From Celeribacter sp. PS-C1 (GTDB taxonomy: Bacteria; Pseudomonadota; Alphaproteobacteria; Rhodobacterales; Rhodobacteraceae), in contig NZ_JAHXRW010000006.1 of assembly GCF_019429625.1 (NCBI RefSeq), positions 124,001-188,000 of the forward strand: a stretch of 64,000 bases of DNA, in the 5' to 3' direction. The position numbers were made by a program, and so were the translations under genes. The notes below the pieces were generated by a model that was not told the DNA's origin, searched no databases, and saw nothing but the letters and a program-made list of their open reading frames with translations. Below are positions 34,847 to 43,553 of the stretch, piece by piece (within the stretch, counting starts at the first letter, position 1; each line of letters starts with the position of its first letter).

Positions 34847-35758
34847 ATGAGCTTTGACAAGGAAGCCCAGGACTGGTTGGAAGCGGAACTCGCGGACACG
34901 TTGGACGAGGAATGGGAAATCGAGCTTGAGGACTCCATCCTATCGCGTGAAATCAAGAAGATATATCAAAAAGAGCATCCTGACATGCTCGAGCGCTCGG
35001 TCTATTTCCGCGAACTGCTGCGGCTTCAGGCCGAGTTGATCAAGCTGCACGATTGGGTGGAAGAAACCGGTCAAAAGGTTGTTGTTCTGTTCGAAGGCCG
35101 CGACTCGGCGGGCAAGGGCGGCGTGATCAAACGCATCACCCAGCGCCTCAATCCGCGTGTCGTGCGCGTCGTCGCACTGCCTGCGCCCTCTGATCGTGAA
35201 AAGTCGCAATGGTATTTCCAGCGCTACGTGCCGCACCTGCCGGCGGCGGGAGAAATGGTGCTATTTGACCGCTCTTGGTACAACCGCTCGGGCGTCGAGC
35301 GCGTCATGGGGTTTGCCGATGAGGATCAGGTCGAACAGTTCTTTCAGGACGTTCCCGAATTCGAACGCATGTTGGTGCGCTCCGGGATCAAGGTGATCAA
35401 ATACTGGTTCTCGATCACCGACGAAGAACAGCAGATGCGCTTTCTCATGCGCATTCACGACCCGATGAAACAGTGGAAACTGTCGCCGATGGACCTGCAA
35501 TCGCGCATCCGGTGGGAAGATTACACCAAGGCGAAGGAAGACACCTTCTTCCGCACCAACATCCCCGAGGCGCCATGGTATATTGTCGAAGGCAACGACA
35601 AGAAACGCGCGCGTCTGAATTGCATCGACCACCTGCTGTCGCTCTTCGATTACGAAGAGATCCCGCATGAGGACGTCCACCTGCCTGAGCGGATTTACAA
35701 GAAAGACTACGAGCGCGCCGTGTTGCCGCCGGAGCTCTACGTGCCGCGGAAATACTGA
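34847..35758 (+). CDS. ppk2: Polyphosphate kinase 2
   Basis: 303 residues. Walker A GRDSAGKGG (84-92), lid-region residues PSDREKSQWYFQRYV (114-128) and Walker B DRSWYNRSG (141-149) identify a PPK2 enzyme that uses polyphosphate to phosphorylate nucleoside diphosphates (class I-like by length). The N-terminal 45 residues are acidic. Cytosolic. No ppk1 or ppx nearby. Terminator follows. Confidence 0.93.
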   Translation: MSFDKEAQDWLEAELADTLDEEWEIELEDSILSREIKKIYQKEHPDMLERSVYFRELLRLQAELIKLHDWVEETGQKVVVLFEGRDSAGKGGVIKRITQRLNPRVVRVVALPAPSDREKSQWYFQRYVPHLPAAGEMVLFDRSWYNRSGVERVMGFADEDQVEQFFQDVPEFERMLVRSGIKVIKYWFSITDEEQQMRFLMRIHDPMKQWKLSPMDLQSRIRWEDYTKAKEDTFFRTNIPEAPWYIVEGNDKKRARLNCIDHLLSLFDYEEIPHEDVHLPERIYKKDYERAVLPPELYVPRKY

Positions 35759-35770
35759 GCCGTATGATCG

Positions 35771-35799
35771 AACGCCCGCAACCTCGCGGGCGTTTGTCT
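35771..35799 (+). terminator. Intrinsic terminator after ppk2
   Basis: AACGCCCGC (35771-35779) and GCGGGCGTT (35786-35794), then TGTCTTT. Confidence 0.85.
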
Positions 35800-35866
35800 T
35801 TGCGCGCGGCAAAGTGATCGAAGCGGCCCCTTTCCCAACGCCGTCCCCCGCCCTATATCCTCTCGC

Positions 35867-36307
35867 ATGTTTGGCGATTTTCTCAAAACCCTGCTGCAAC
35901 CGGCGCCTGCGCCTTTGAAAGACAGTGACGCGCGCCGTGCGATGGCCGCGCTTTTGGTGCGTGTTGCGCGCTCCGATGGCGTTTATGCCCCAGAAGAGGC
36001 GCAGCGGATCGAAAAGCTGTTGATGAGCCGCTATCAACTTGGCCCATTCGAGGCCTCCGCACTCCGTGCCGAGGCGGAACAGCTTGAAGCGGAAGCGCCC
36101 GACACGGTGCGTTTCACCCGCGCGCTGAAAGACGCCGTGCCCTATGAGGAGCGCATCCATGTGATCGAGGGGCTCTGGTCCGTCGTTCTGGCCGACGGGG
36201 TCCGTGATCAGGATGAGGACGCCTTGCTGCGGTTGGTCGCCAATCTGTTGGGCGTCAAAGACCAAGACAGCGCGCTGGCGCGGCAAAGGGTCGAGGCCAG
36301 TCAATAA
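35867..36307 (+). CDS. TerB family protein
   Basis: 146 residues, all-helical. Two TerB half-motifs are visible: VARSDGVYAPEE (about 33-44) and VVLADGVRDQDEDALL (about 106-121), each with the conserved acidic metal-binding positions. Named for tellurite resistance, but solitary members are mostly of unknown role. Cytosolic. Stands alone between ppk2 and the ABC transporter operon. Confidence 0.85.
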   Translation: MFGDFLKTLLQPAPAPLKDSDARRAMAALLVRVARSDGVYAPEEAQRIEKLLMSRYQLGPFEASALRAEAEQLEAEAPDTVRFTRALKDAVPYEERIHVIEGLWSVVLADGVRDQDEDALLRLVANLLGVKDQDSALARQRVEASQ

Positions 36308-36531
36308 GACTGGTATTTGCACCACCCTCTGACGGGAATCGCTTGGCAAAGGCACCGCTCGGAGGCGGCCGCTGACTGACAACCAGAACGCGACACCGCG
36401 TCAAAAATTGCACCAAACCGCGCCTAAGCCCTAAGCGAGAGCCCCCAATTTGATCAAAAACGGGGCAAGACGCTGCGGCAAACTGCCGTTCATAGTTGCA
36501 TCTGCTGAAAGATTAGCCCTAACTCTTGGCG
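36308..36531 (+). promoter_or_regulatory. Upstream region of amino-acid ABC operon with TTTGATCAAA palindrome
   Basis: 224 gene-free bases. A perfect 10-bp palindrome TTTGATCAAA (36449-36458), flanked by A/T and then CCCC/GGGG, lies 74 bases before the ABC ATPase start. The same core recurs at 41235-41252, so it is a likely operator. No clear sigma-70 or sigma-54 box. Confidence 0.5.
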
Positions 36532-37323
36532 ATGCTGACCAAAGATTCAAATTCCGAAACGCCCGTCATCGAAATCCGTGATTTGCACAAATCCTACGGA
36601 GACCTCGAGGTTTTAAAAGGCGTCTCCATGACCGCTCCGCGCGGCCATGTGACCTCGCTCATCGGCTCGTCGGGCTCGGGCAAATCCACGCTCCTGCGCT
36701 GCGCCAACCTGTTGGAGGACAGCCAAAAGGGCGAAATCCTGTTCAATGGCGAACCGATTGCCTGGAAGGGCACGGGCCTCGAACGCCGCCCTGCGGATCG
36801 CAAACAGGTCACCCGCATCCGCACCAACCTCTCGATGGTGTTCCAGCAGTTCAACCTCTGGTCCCACATGACCATCCTGCAAAACGTGATGGAAGCACCG
36901 ATCACGGTGATGGGACGTGACCGCAAAGAGGTCGAGGAAAAGGCCCGGATGTATCTCGACAAGGTCGGCATCGGCGACAAATGCGACGTTTATCCGGCGC
37001 AAATGTCGGGCGGTCAGCAACAGCGGGCGGCGATTGCGCGCGCGCTCTGCATGGAGCCGCAGGCATTGTTGTTCGACGAACCCACCTCCGCGCTCGACCC
37101 GGAGCTTGAACAAGAGGTGATCAAGGTGATCAAGGCGCTGGCCGAAGAGGGCCGCACGATGATCATCGTGACCCATGACATGCGCATGGCCGCGGATATT
37201 TCCGACCATGTCGTGTTCCTCCACAAGGGGCTGATCGAGGAGGAGGGCAAACCGTCCGACCTCTTTGGCGCCCCCAAATCCGAACGGCTCAAACAGTTCC
37301 TCAGCGCGACTGTTCCGGCCTAA
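36532..37323 (+). CDS. Amino acid ABC transporter ATP-binding protein
   Basis: 263 residues. Walker A GSSGSGKST (about 45-53), Q-loop VFQQFNLW, signature MSGGQQQR, Walker B LLFDEPTSALDP and the switch His in IIVTHDMR are all present. Closest to HisP/OccP-type ATPases of polar and basic amino acid importers. ATG at 36532; a TTG two codons earlier is also possible. First gene of the importer operon. Confidence 0.94.
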   Translation: MLTKDSNSETPVIEIRDLHKSYGDLEVLKGVSMTAPRGHVTSLIGSSGSGKSTLLRCANLLEDSQKGEILFNGEPIAWKGTGLERRPADRKQVTRIRTNLSMVFQQFNLWSHMTILQNVMEAPITVMGRDRKEVEEKARMYLDKVGIGDKCDVYPAQMSGGQQQRAAIARALCMEPQALLFDEPTSALDPELEQEVIKVIKALAEEGRTMIIVTHDMRMAADISDHVVFLHKGLIEEEGKPSDLFGAPKSERLKQFLSATVPA

Positions 37324-37351
37324 TCATAAGCGCTATTTACGGGAGACATTC

Positions 37352-38071
37352 ATGAAGAACATCCTTCTTTCCGCCGCCGCCCTCGCCCTTTTGGCAGGTG
37401 CTGCCTCCGCCGACACCATCCGTCTGGGCACCGAGGGCGCCTACCCTCCGTACAACTACATTGACGACAACGGAGAAGTGGCTGGTTTCGAGCGCGTGCT
37501 GGGCGACGAGCTTTGCGCACGCGCCGAGCTGGAATGTGAATGGGTGACCAACGACTGGGATTCGATCATCCCGAACCTTCTGTCCGGCAACTACGATGCC
37601 ATCATCGCAGGCATGTCGATCACCGACGCCCGCAAGGAAAAGATCGACTTTTCCCAAAACTATACCCCGCCGTCCTATTCCTCCTATGCCGCCATGTCTG
37701 ACGGTGTGGACCTCGAAGGCGGCGTGATCGCGGCACAGGCATCGACGATCCAGTCGCAGCACGTTGTCGACACTGGCGCCACCCTTCTGGAATTCCCGTC
37801 CTTCGAGGACAGCCTCGCCGCGATGCTCGCAGGCGAAGCGGATGCGGTCTTTGCAGACAAAGACACGCTCGTACCCGTGGTCGAGGAAGGCACCGCCATG
37901 TGGGTGGGTGAAGACGTCGCCCTGTCCATCGGCATCGGCATGGGCTTCCGCAAATCCGACCCGGAACTGCGCGCCAAATTCGACACGGCCATCGCCTCCA
38001 TGAAGGAAGACGGCACGCTCAACGAGATGATCCTTGAATATCTGGGCGAAGACAGCCCGGTCTTCGAATAA
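37352..38071 (+). CDS. Periplasmic amino-acid-binding protein of ABC importer
   Basis: 239 residues. Signal peptide (about 1-20, ending ASA). The mature protein is a family 3 solute-binding protein: GTEGAYPPYNYID near 25-37, GFERVLGDELCARAELECEW near 43-62, and DAIIAGMSIT near 81-90. It belongs to the lysine/arginine/ornithine/octopine-type group, so the ligand is probably a basic amino acid or a derivative. GGGAG precedes the ATG. Confidence 0.92.
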   Translation: MKNILLSAAALALLAGAASADTIRLGTEGAYPPYNYIDDNGEVAGFERVLGDELCARAELECEWVTNDWDSIIPNLLSGNYDAIIAGMSITDARKEKIDFSQNYTPPSYSSYAAMSDGVDLEGGVIAAQASTIQSQHVVDTGATLLEFPSFEDSLAAMLAGEADAVFADKDTLVPVVEEGTAMWVGEDVALSIGIGMGFRKSDPELRAKFDTAIASMKEDGTLNEMILEYLGEDSPVFE

Positions 38072-38225
38072 TCCCATCTCATGACTTTTCGGGCGGGGCG
38101 CAAACGCGCGCCCTTCCCTTTCCCGATCCCCGCCAAACAGGTGTCCCATCTTTTCCTATTGCGCCGATCCTGACACGCTTGACCGCCTCGCCTGGCTCAG
38201 CTGTTACCTTACGACCGGAAAGCAC

Positions 38226-39038
38226 ATGTCTTTCTACGCCTCCTTCGGGACGGTGCTTTTGCTTTTGGCGGTCACCGCCCCTCTGGCGCTTGGGTTTGGA
38301 TTTGGCGCCGCGGCCGGATCGCGGTCGCATCTTGTTCCGGTGAAATGGCTGTCTAACCTTTATATGGCCATCGTGCGCGGCGTGCCGGACATCGCGTTTT
38401 TCCTGTTTTTCGTCATCGCGCTCGACCAAGGTCTTGAGTGGATGCGCCATCAGGTTCTGTGTTCTGACTGGGATCAGCCGATCCGTCAGGGCAATGATTT
38501 CGTCGTCTGCGCAGCAGCCAAGCTGCCGCAGAACTCCGCCCCCGAGGTCTATCACCAGATTTACGGCTTTGCCCTTGCGGTGCTGACCTTTGCCATCGTC
38601 TTTGGTGCCTTCGCGGGCAATGTGATCGCGGGCGCCTTCAAAGCCGTGCCCCATGGCCAGATCGAGACTGCAGAGGCCTACGGCATGACCAAGCGCCAGA
38701 CCTTTTGGCGCATCATGGTGCCGCAGATGTGGACCTATGCTCTACCGGGTCTGTCGAACCTCTGGATGGTGCTGATCAAGGCCACGCCCCTCTTGTTCCT
38801 TCTGGGTGTTGAGGATGTTGTTTATTGGGCCAAGGAGCTGGGCGGCACCAAGACTGCGCGCTTCACGGATTATCCCCATGGCGACTGGCGGATGTATTAT
38901 TTCTTCGGGCTTCTGGTGTTCTACCTGCTGTTCACCAAAGTCTCCGAAGTGGTCCTGAGCCGCATCACCCGCAAGCTCTCCCACGGTCAGGCCACCGCCG
39001 CAGGCGAAGCCATGCGCAAAGCGGGGGCAGGCGCATGA
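38226..39038 (+). CDS. Amino acid ABC transporter permease (subunit 1)
   Basis: 270 residues from ATG 38226. Five or so membrane spans and the binding-protein-dependent EAA loop AEAYGMTKRQTFWRIMVPQMW (near 151-171, E and A of ETAEAYG). An unusually large loop with two Cys (VLCSDWD, VVCAAA) lies near 75-100. The reading frame stays open for 26 more codons to ATC at 38148, and that stretch reads like a native N-terminus (FSYCADP ... WLSCYLTTGKH), so the annotated start may be too late. Its stop overlaps the next permease start (ATGA). Confidence 0.9.
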   Translation: MSFYASFGTVLLLLAVTAPLALGFGFGAAAGSRSHLVPVKWLSNLYMAIVRGVPDIAFFLFFVIALDQGLEWMRHQVLCSDWDQPIRQGNDFVVCAAAKLPQNSAPEVYHQIYGFALAVLTFAIVFGAFAGNVIAGAFKAVPHGQIETAEAYGMTKRQTFWRIMVPQMWTYALPGLSNLWMVLIKATPLLFLLGVEDVVYWAKELGGTKTARFTDYPHGDWRMYYFFGLLVFYLLFTKVSEVVLSRITRKLSHGQATAAGEAMRKAGAGA

Positions 39039-39841
39039 GCTGTTCAGACACCATCACAAATTACGCATTTCGCTCTTTGGGCTTTGGCGAACGCCGACTG
39101 CCGACTGCCGACATAACGCTCTGCGATCAGTTCACACTGATCGGGTCTGGTATGATCTGGAACATCTATTTCGGCCTTCTGGCGATCCTCTTGGGCTTTT
39201 TCTCGGCGCAGGCGATTGCCTTGGCGAAAGCCTCCTCGAACAAGGCCGTCCGCAAACCCGCCGAATGGTTCATCTTCGTGTTCCGCGGCTCGCCTTTGTT
39301 CATCCAGTTCTTCTTTGGCTACTTCCTGTTCCTGAGCCTCAAGCAGACCTTCCCGACGTTTGACAACCTGACGGACGCCTGGCTGGGTGCCGCCATCGTT
39401 CTTTGGCTCAACACCACCGCCTATTCCGCCGAGATCTTCTTTGGCGCGCTCATGGCGGTGCCGAAAGGCGACCTGGAAAGCGCCGACGCCTATGGCTTCA
39501 CCGGCTGGCCGCGGTTCCGTCGCATCGTCTGGCCGACCATGCTGCGGCTCGCTTGGCCCGCCTATACCAACGAAGCGATCTTTATCTTTCATTCGACCAC
39601 GCTGGTGTTCTTTTCCGGCTTTCCGGCCTTGCAGCAAAAGGGCGACGCGCTTTATTACGCCTCCTATTTTGCCGACAAGACCTTTAACCCCTTCATCCCC
39701 TATCCGATCCTTGCTGGCTATTTCGTGCTGGTGACGCTGTGCATCATCACCGTCTTTGGCCTGATCGGAAAACGGCTGAACCGTCACCTGCCGCAGGCGC
39801 GAGTAAGTCGCCCCCGGCTTATGTCGCAAATTTTCAGATAG
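39035..39841 (+). CDS. Amino acid ABC transporter permease (subunit 2)
   Basis: 268 residues. Five predicted spans and EAA loop SADAYGFTGWPRFRRIVWPT (near 149-168). Its N-terminus carries two cysteines and LCDQFTLIGSGMIWNIYFG. ATG at 39035 overlaps the preceding stop by 4 bases. Pairs with the permease before it to form the HisQM-like channel. Confidence 0.92.
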   Translation: MSCSDTITNYAFRSLGFGERRLPTADITLCDQFTLIGSGMIWNIYFGLLAILLGFFSAQAIALAKASSNKAVRKPAEWFIFVFRGSPLFIQFFFGYFLFLSLKQTFPTFDNLTDAWLGAAIVLWLNTTAYSAEIFFGALMAVPKGDLESADAYGFTGWPRFRRIVWPTMLRLAWPAYTNEAIFIFHSTTLVFFSGFPALQQKGDALYYASYFADKTFNPFIPYPILAGYFVLVTLCIITVFGLIGKRLNRHLPQARVSRPRLMSQIFR

Positions 39842-39850
39842 TGTGCAGAT

Positions 39851-41197
39851 ATGATCTCCCCTCACGGCTGGCTCGCCCAGAACCCCCACGTCAAAACCAT
39901 TCGCGTCGCAGCGGCTGATCTCAACGGTCAGGCCCGAGGCAAACGCATGTCGGCGCGTTTTGCCGATAAGGTCGAGACCGAAGGCACGCGGTTCCCGCTT
40001 TCGGTTCTAAACCTCGACATCTGGGGCGAAGACATTGAGGACAGCCCTCTCGTGTTCGAGAGCGGCGATCAGGACGGGGTGCTTTTGCCGACCGAACGCG
40101 GTTTCCTGCCGCTGCCGTGGCTTCAGGGCGCGCCGACTGCACTTTTGCCGATGTGGATGTTCCTTGAGGATGGCCGCCCGTTTGACGGCGACCCGCGCCA
40201 AGCGCTGGCCCGCGTTCTCGAACGCTACAAGGCGAAGGGTCTGACCCCGGTTGTCGCGACCGAGTTAGAATTCTATCTGGTCGACGACAGTTCACGTCAA
40301 CTACGGGTGCCCCGCTCGCCGCGCTCGGGCAAACGCCGCCCCGGTGCGGAAACGCTGGCGCTGCGCGCGCTCGACGCCTTCGACATTTTCTTCTCGGAAC
40401 TGTTCGAAGCCTGTGAAGCGATGGACATTCCCGCGGACACGGCGATCTCCGAGGCAGGTCTTGGCCAGTTCGAGATCAACCTTGCCCATTCCCCGGACGC
40501 GCTGAAAGCCGCTGACGATGCTTGGCTGTTCAAGCTGATGGTCAAGGGCCTCGCCCGCAAACACGGGTTTGCCGCCTCTTTCATGGCGAAACCCTATGAC
40601 GAATACGCCGGCAACGGCATGCACACCCATTTCTCGATGCTCGATGAGAACGGCGACAATATCTTTGACGATGGCTCAACCGCTGGCACCGACATGATGC
40701 GTCACGCCATCGCGGGTTGCCTTGCCGCGATTCCGGACTCGACCATTCTGTTTGCGCCGCATGGCAATTCCTACGACCGTCTCGTGCCGGGCGCCCATGC
40801 GCCGACGCGGATTTGCTGGGGCTATGACAATCGCACGGCCGCCGTGCGTGTGCCGGGCGGCTCGCACAAGGCCCGCCGGATCGAACACCGTGTGTCGGGA
40901 GGTGACGTGAACCCGCATCTGATGATCGCCGCCATTCTGGGTGCGGCGCTCATCGGCATGGAAGACGAAATGAAAGCCCCGCCGCCGATCACCGGCAACG
41001 CCTACGCGCAAGGCCTTCCGGAGATGCCCGGCGATTGGGGCACAGCGATCGACACCTTTGCCGCCTCGCCCCTAATGAAGCGCATCTTCCCCGCCGAACT
41101 CGTGCGCAACCTGACGCTGACGAAACGCCAAGAGCTGCGCGATTGGACCGAACTGACGCCCGAGGAACAGGTCGAACTCTATCTCGACACGGTATGA
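39851..41197 (+). CDS. Glutamine synthetase-like ligase (first copy)
   Basis: 448 residues. Glutamine-synthetase fold: beta-grasp N-terminal domain, then the catalytic core with TELEFYLVD (about 137-145), EAGLGQFEIN (about 201-210), NGMHTHFSML (about 257-266), RVPGGS near 337-342 and EHRVSGGDVNPHL near 347-359 with the conserved Glu/Asn. The sequence is of the PuuA/GlnA-like ligase type, which joins glutamate to amines, rather than housekeeping GlnA with an adenylylation site. Substrate unknown. 9 bases after the permease stop. Confidence 0.88.
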   Translation: MISPHGWLAQNPHVKTIRVAAADLNGQARGKRMSARFADKVETEGTRFPLSVLNLDIWGEDIEDSPLVFESGDQDGVLLPTERGFLPLPWLQGAPTALLPMWMFLEDGRPFDGDPRQALARVLERYKAKGLTPVVATELEFYLVDDSSRQLRVPRSPRSGKRRPGAETLALRALDAFDIFFSELFEACEAMDIPADTAISEAGLGQFEINLAHSPDALKAADDAWLFKLMVKGLARKHGFAASFMAKPYDEYAGNGMHTHFSMLDENGDNIFDDGSTAGTDMMRHAIAGCLAAIPDSTILFAPHGNSYDRLVPGAHAPTRICWGYDNRTAAVRVPGGSHKARRIEHRVSGGDVNPHLMIAAILGAALIGMEDEMKAPPPITGNAYAQGLPEMPGDWGTAIDTFAASPLMKRIFPAELVRNLTLTKRQELRDWTELTPEEQVELYLDTV

Positions 41198-41234
41198 GTC
41201 AGCACATTCAGCAGGCATATTGAGCATGCCATGA

Positions 41235-41252
41235 GAAATTTGATCAAATTTC
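41235..41252. promoter_or_regulatory. 18-bp perfect palindrome upstream of amidotransferase gene
   Basis: GAAATTTGATCAAATTTC, fully self-complementary, 79 bases before the amidotransferase ATG. Core shared with the palindrome at 36449-36458 before the ABC importer. Suggests a second promoter within the locus under the same regulator. Confidence 0.6.
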
Positions 41253-41330
41253 AGAGTTTCGCCGCCTGCCCCCTTGTCGGGCTTGCGGCGAAACGCTAGC
41301 GTCGGGGCATTCCAACGCTTTTGGTGACTT

Positions 41331-42026
41331 ATGAAACTCGGCATTCTGCAATGCGGACACGCGCCTGACCCCGTCGCGCAAATTCACGGGGATTTCACTT
41401 TGATGTTCAAACGCCTGTTTGATCGCCCGGATTTTTCCTACGAATATTGGGACGTCGAGCATTTGGACTTCCCGATAGGCCCCGAGGACGCCGACGCCTG
41501 GCTTTTGACCGGCTCGAAACACGGCGCCTATGAGGACCATCCCTTTATCGCACCGCTCGAAGCGCTGATCCGCGACATCCATGCCTCAGGCCGCAGGATG
41601 TTGGGTATCTGTTTCGGCCATCAGATCATCGCCAAGGCTCTGGGCGGCACGGTCGAAAAATACGAAGGCGGCTGGGCTCTTGGGCGGCAAGCCTATGACA
41701 TCCCGCCGCTAGGCCATATTCATCTCAACGCTTGGCATCAGGATCAAGTCACGCGCCTGCCCGAAGGGGCCGAGGTGCTGGGCGGCAATGATTTTTGCAC
41801 CAACGCGGCGCTGGTCTATGATGACAGCATCCTGACCATCCAACCGCACCCGGAACTGCGCCCCCCAATCATCGCCGATTACCTCAAGGCGCGCGCGAAT
41901 GACCCCACCTACCCCGCCGATCTGATTGCGCGGGCAAAGGACGAAAACGACAAACCGACCGATGACAAACGCTTCGCGGATCTCATGGCCGCGTTTCTCG
42001 AACAAGGGCGGGAGGCCCTGATCTGA
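41331..42026 (+). CDS. Class I glutamine amidotransferase-like protein
   Basis: 231 residues. Nucleophile elbow GICFGHQII with Cys94, and the His173/Glu175 pair in QPHPE, complete the GATase1 triad. It stands alone without a synthase domain, so it may hydrolyse a gamma-glutamyl amide (as PuuD or similar hydrolases do) or feed ammonia to the neighbouring ligase. It ends with TGATG overlapping the second ligase start. Confidence 0.88.
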   Translation: MKLGILQCGHAPDPVAQIHGDFTLMFKRLFDRPDFSYEYWDVEHLDFPIGPEDADAWLLTGSKHGAYEDHPFIAPLEALIRDIHASGRRMLGICFGHQIIAKALGGTVEKYEGGWALGRQAYDIPPLGHIHLNAWHQDQVTRLPEGAEVLGGNDFCTNAALVYDDSILTIQPHPELRPPIIADYLKARANDPTYPADLIARAKDENDKPTDDKRFADLMAAFLEQGREALI

Positions 42027-43378
42027 TGGAGTTTCTCGACCAACTTCCCGAAGCTGCTTTGGAATATCTCGACGGGCGCAGGCTCGATGAGGTGGAATGT
42101 ATCGTCGCCGATCTGTCCGGCATTGCGCGCGGCAAGGCTATGCCCGCCGCGAAATTCGCCAAACAGTCGCATTTCTACCTACCGAACTCGATCTTCCTCC
42201 AGACCATCAATGGCGATTGGGTCGATGATGCAGAAGCGCCCTTTACCGAGCCCGACATGGTTCTGGTCCCCGACTTCGAGACCGCGACAGCGGCGCCCTG
42301 GACCGGCGATCTGACGCTTCAGGTCATCCACGATGTGCTTGATCAACAAGGCGAGATGGTCCCCACCGCGCCGCGCAACGTCTTGAAACGCGTCGTCCAG
42401 CTTTACCACGATCAGGGCTGGAAACCGATTGTCGCACCGGAGATGGAATTCTTCCTCGTCGCCCGCAACGTCGACCCGAACCAGCCGGTCGAACCCCCGA
42501 TTGGCCGCACCGGTCGCCGCGCGGCCCAGCGTCAGGCCTATTCCATGTCGGCGGTGGACGAGTACGGTCCCATCATCGACGACATCTACGACTTTGCCGA
42601 GGCGCAAGGTCTTGAGATTGACGGCATCCTGCAAGAAGGCGGCGCCGGTCAGATCGAAATGAACCTGCGTCATGGCGATCCGGTCAAGCTGGCCGATGAG
42701 ATGTTCTACTTCAAACGTCTGATCCGCGAGGCCGCACTCCGACACGATTGCTTTGCGACCTTCATGGCAAAGCCCATCCAGGACGAGCCGGGCTCGGCAA
42801 TGCACATCCACCACTCCGTCGTGGACATCAACACGGGCGAAAATATTTTCTCCAACCCGGACGGCTCTGAATCCGAGGCGTTTATGCATTTCATCGCGGG
42901 CCTGCAAAACCACACGCCCTCCGCGATTGCGATGCATGCGCCCTACGTGAACAGCTATCGCCGCTACGTCCGCGATTTCGCAGCGCCCATCAACCTCGAA
43001 TGGGGCCGCGACAACCGCACCACGGGTCTGCGCGTGCCGATCTCCGGGCCTGAGGCACGGCGGATCGAGAACCGTCTGCCGGGCATGGATGTGAACCCTT
43101 ACCTGTCGATCGCGGCCTCTTTGGCCTGCGGCTACCTCGGCCTCATTGAGCGTCGCGAACCGCGCGCGGAATATATTGGCGATGCCTACGCCTCAGCTGA
43201 GGGCATCCCCGACACGCTGTCCCGCGCGCTCGATCTTTTAGAAAACTCCACGCAGATGCAGGATGTTTTGGGCCAGGATTTCATCCGCGTCTACCTTCAG
43301 GTCAAACGTGCCGAAAACGATGCTTATCTTCAGGTCATCAGCCCTTGGGAACGCGAGCATCTCTTGCTCAACGTCTAA
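42026..43378 (+). CDS. Glutamine synthetase-like ligase (second copy)
   Basis: 450 residues; same family as the gene at 39851 but clearly distinct. Motifs: VAPEMEFFLV (about 136-145), EGGAGQIEMN (about 202-211), SAMHIHHSVVD (about 257-267), RVPISGPEARRIENRLPG and NPYLSIAA with catalytic Arg/Glu/Asn. Probably a gamma-glutamyl-amine ligase. Translationally coupled to the amidotransferase. Terminator follows. Confidence 0.88.
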   Translation: MEFLDQLPEAALEYLDGRRLDEVECIVADLSGIARGKAMPAAKFAKQSHFYLPNSIFLQTINGDWVDDAEAPFTEPDMVLVPDFETATAAPWTGDLTLQVIHDVLDQQGEMVPTAPRNVLKRVVQLYHDQGWKPIVAPEMEFFLVARNVDPNQPVEPPIGRTGRRAAQRQAYSMSAVDEYGPIIDDIYDFAEAQGLEIDGILQEGGAGQIEMNLRHGDPVKLADEMFYFKRLIREAALRHDCFATFMAKPIQDEPGSAMHIHHSVVDINTGENIFSNPDGSESEAFMHFIAGLQNHTPSAIAMHAPYVNSYRRYVRDFAAPINLEWGRDNRTTGLRVPISGPEARRIENRLPGMDVNPYLSIAASLACGYLGLIERREPRAEYIGDAYASAEGIPDTLSRALDLLENSTQMQDVLGQDFIRVYLQVKRAENDAYLQVISPWEREHLLLNV

Positions 43379-43397
43379 AGGGTCGGAAGCGACGATC

Positions 43398-43420
43398 AAG
43401 GGGCCTTCGGGCCCTTTTTT
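43398..43420 (+). terminator. Intrinsic terminator after ligase operon
   Basis: AAGGGGCC (43398-43405), TTCG loop, GGCCC, then T6 (43415-43420). Separates the ligase operon from the aminotransferase gene. Confidence 0.87.
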
Positions 43421-43553
43421 CATGCCGATTTACACCGCACTGCAGCATGTGAATTTTTTGCGAAATTCCGCCGGCCCTCACATGCGACACTAGATTTTTA
43501 ACCGTCGAACACTTACAGTAAATCCGAAAGAAGAATTCCAAAAAGGTGAAAAT

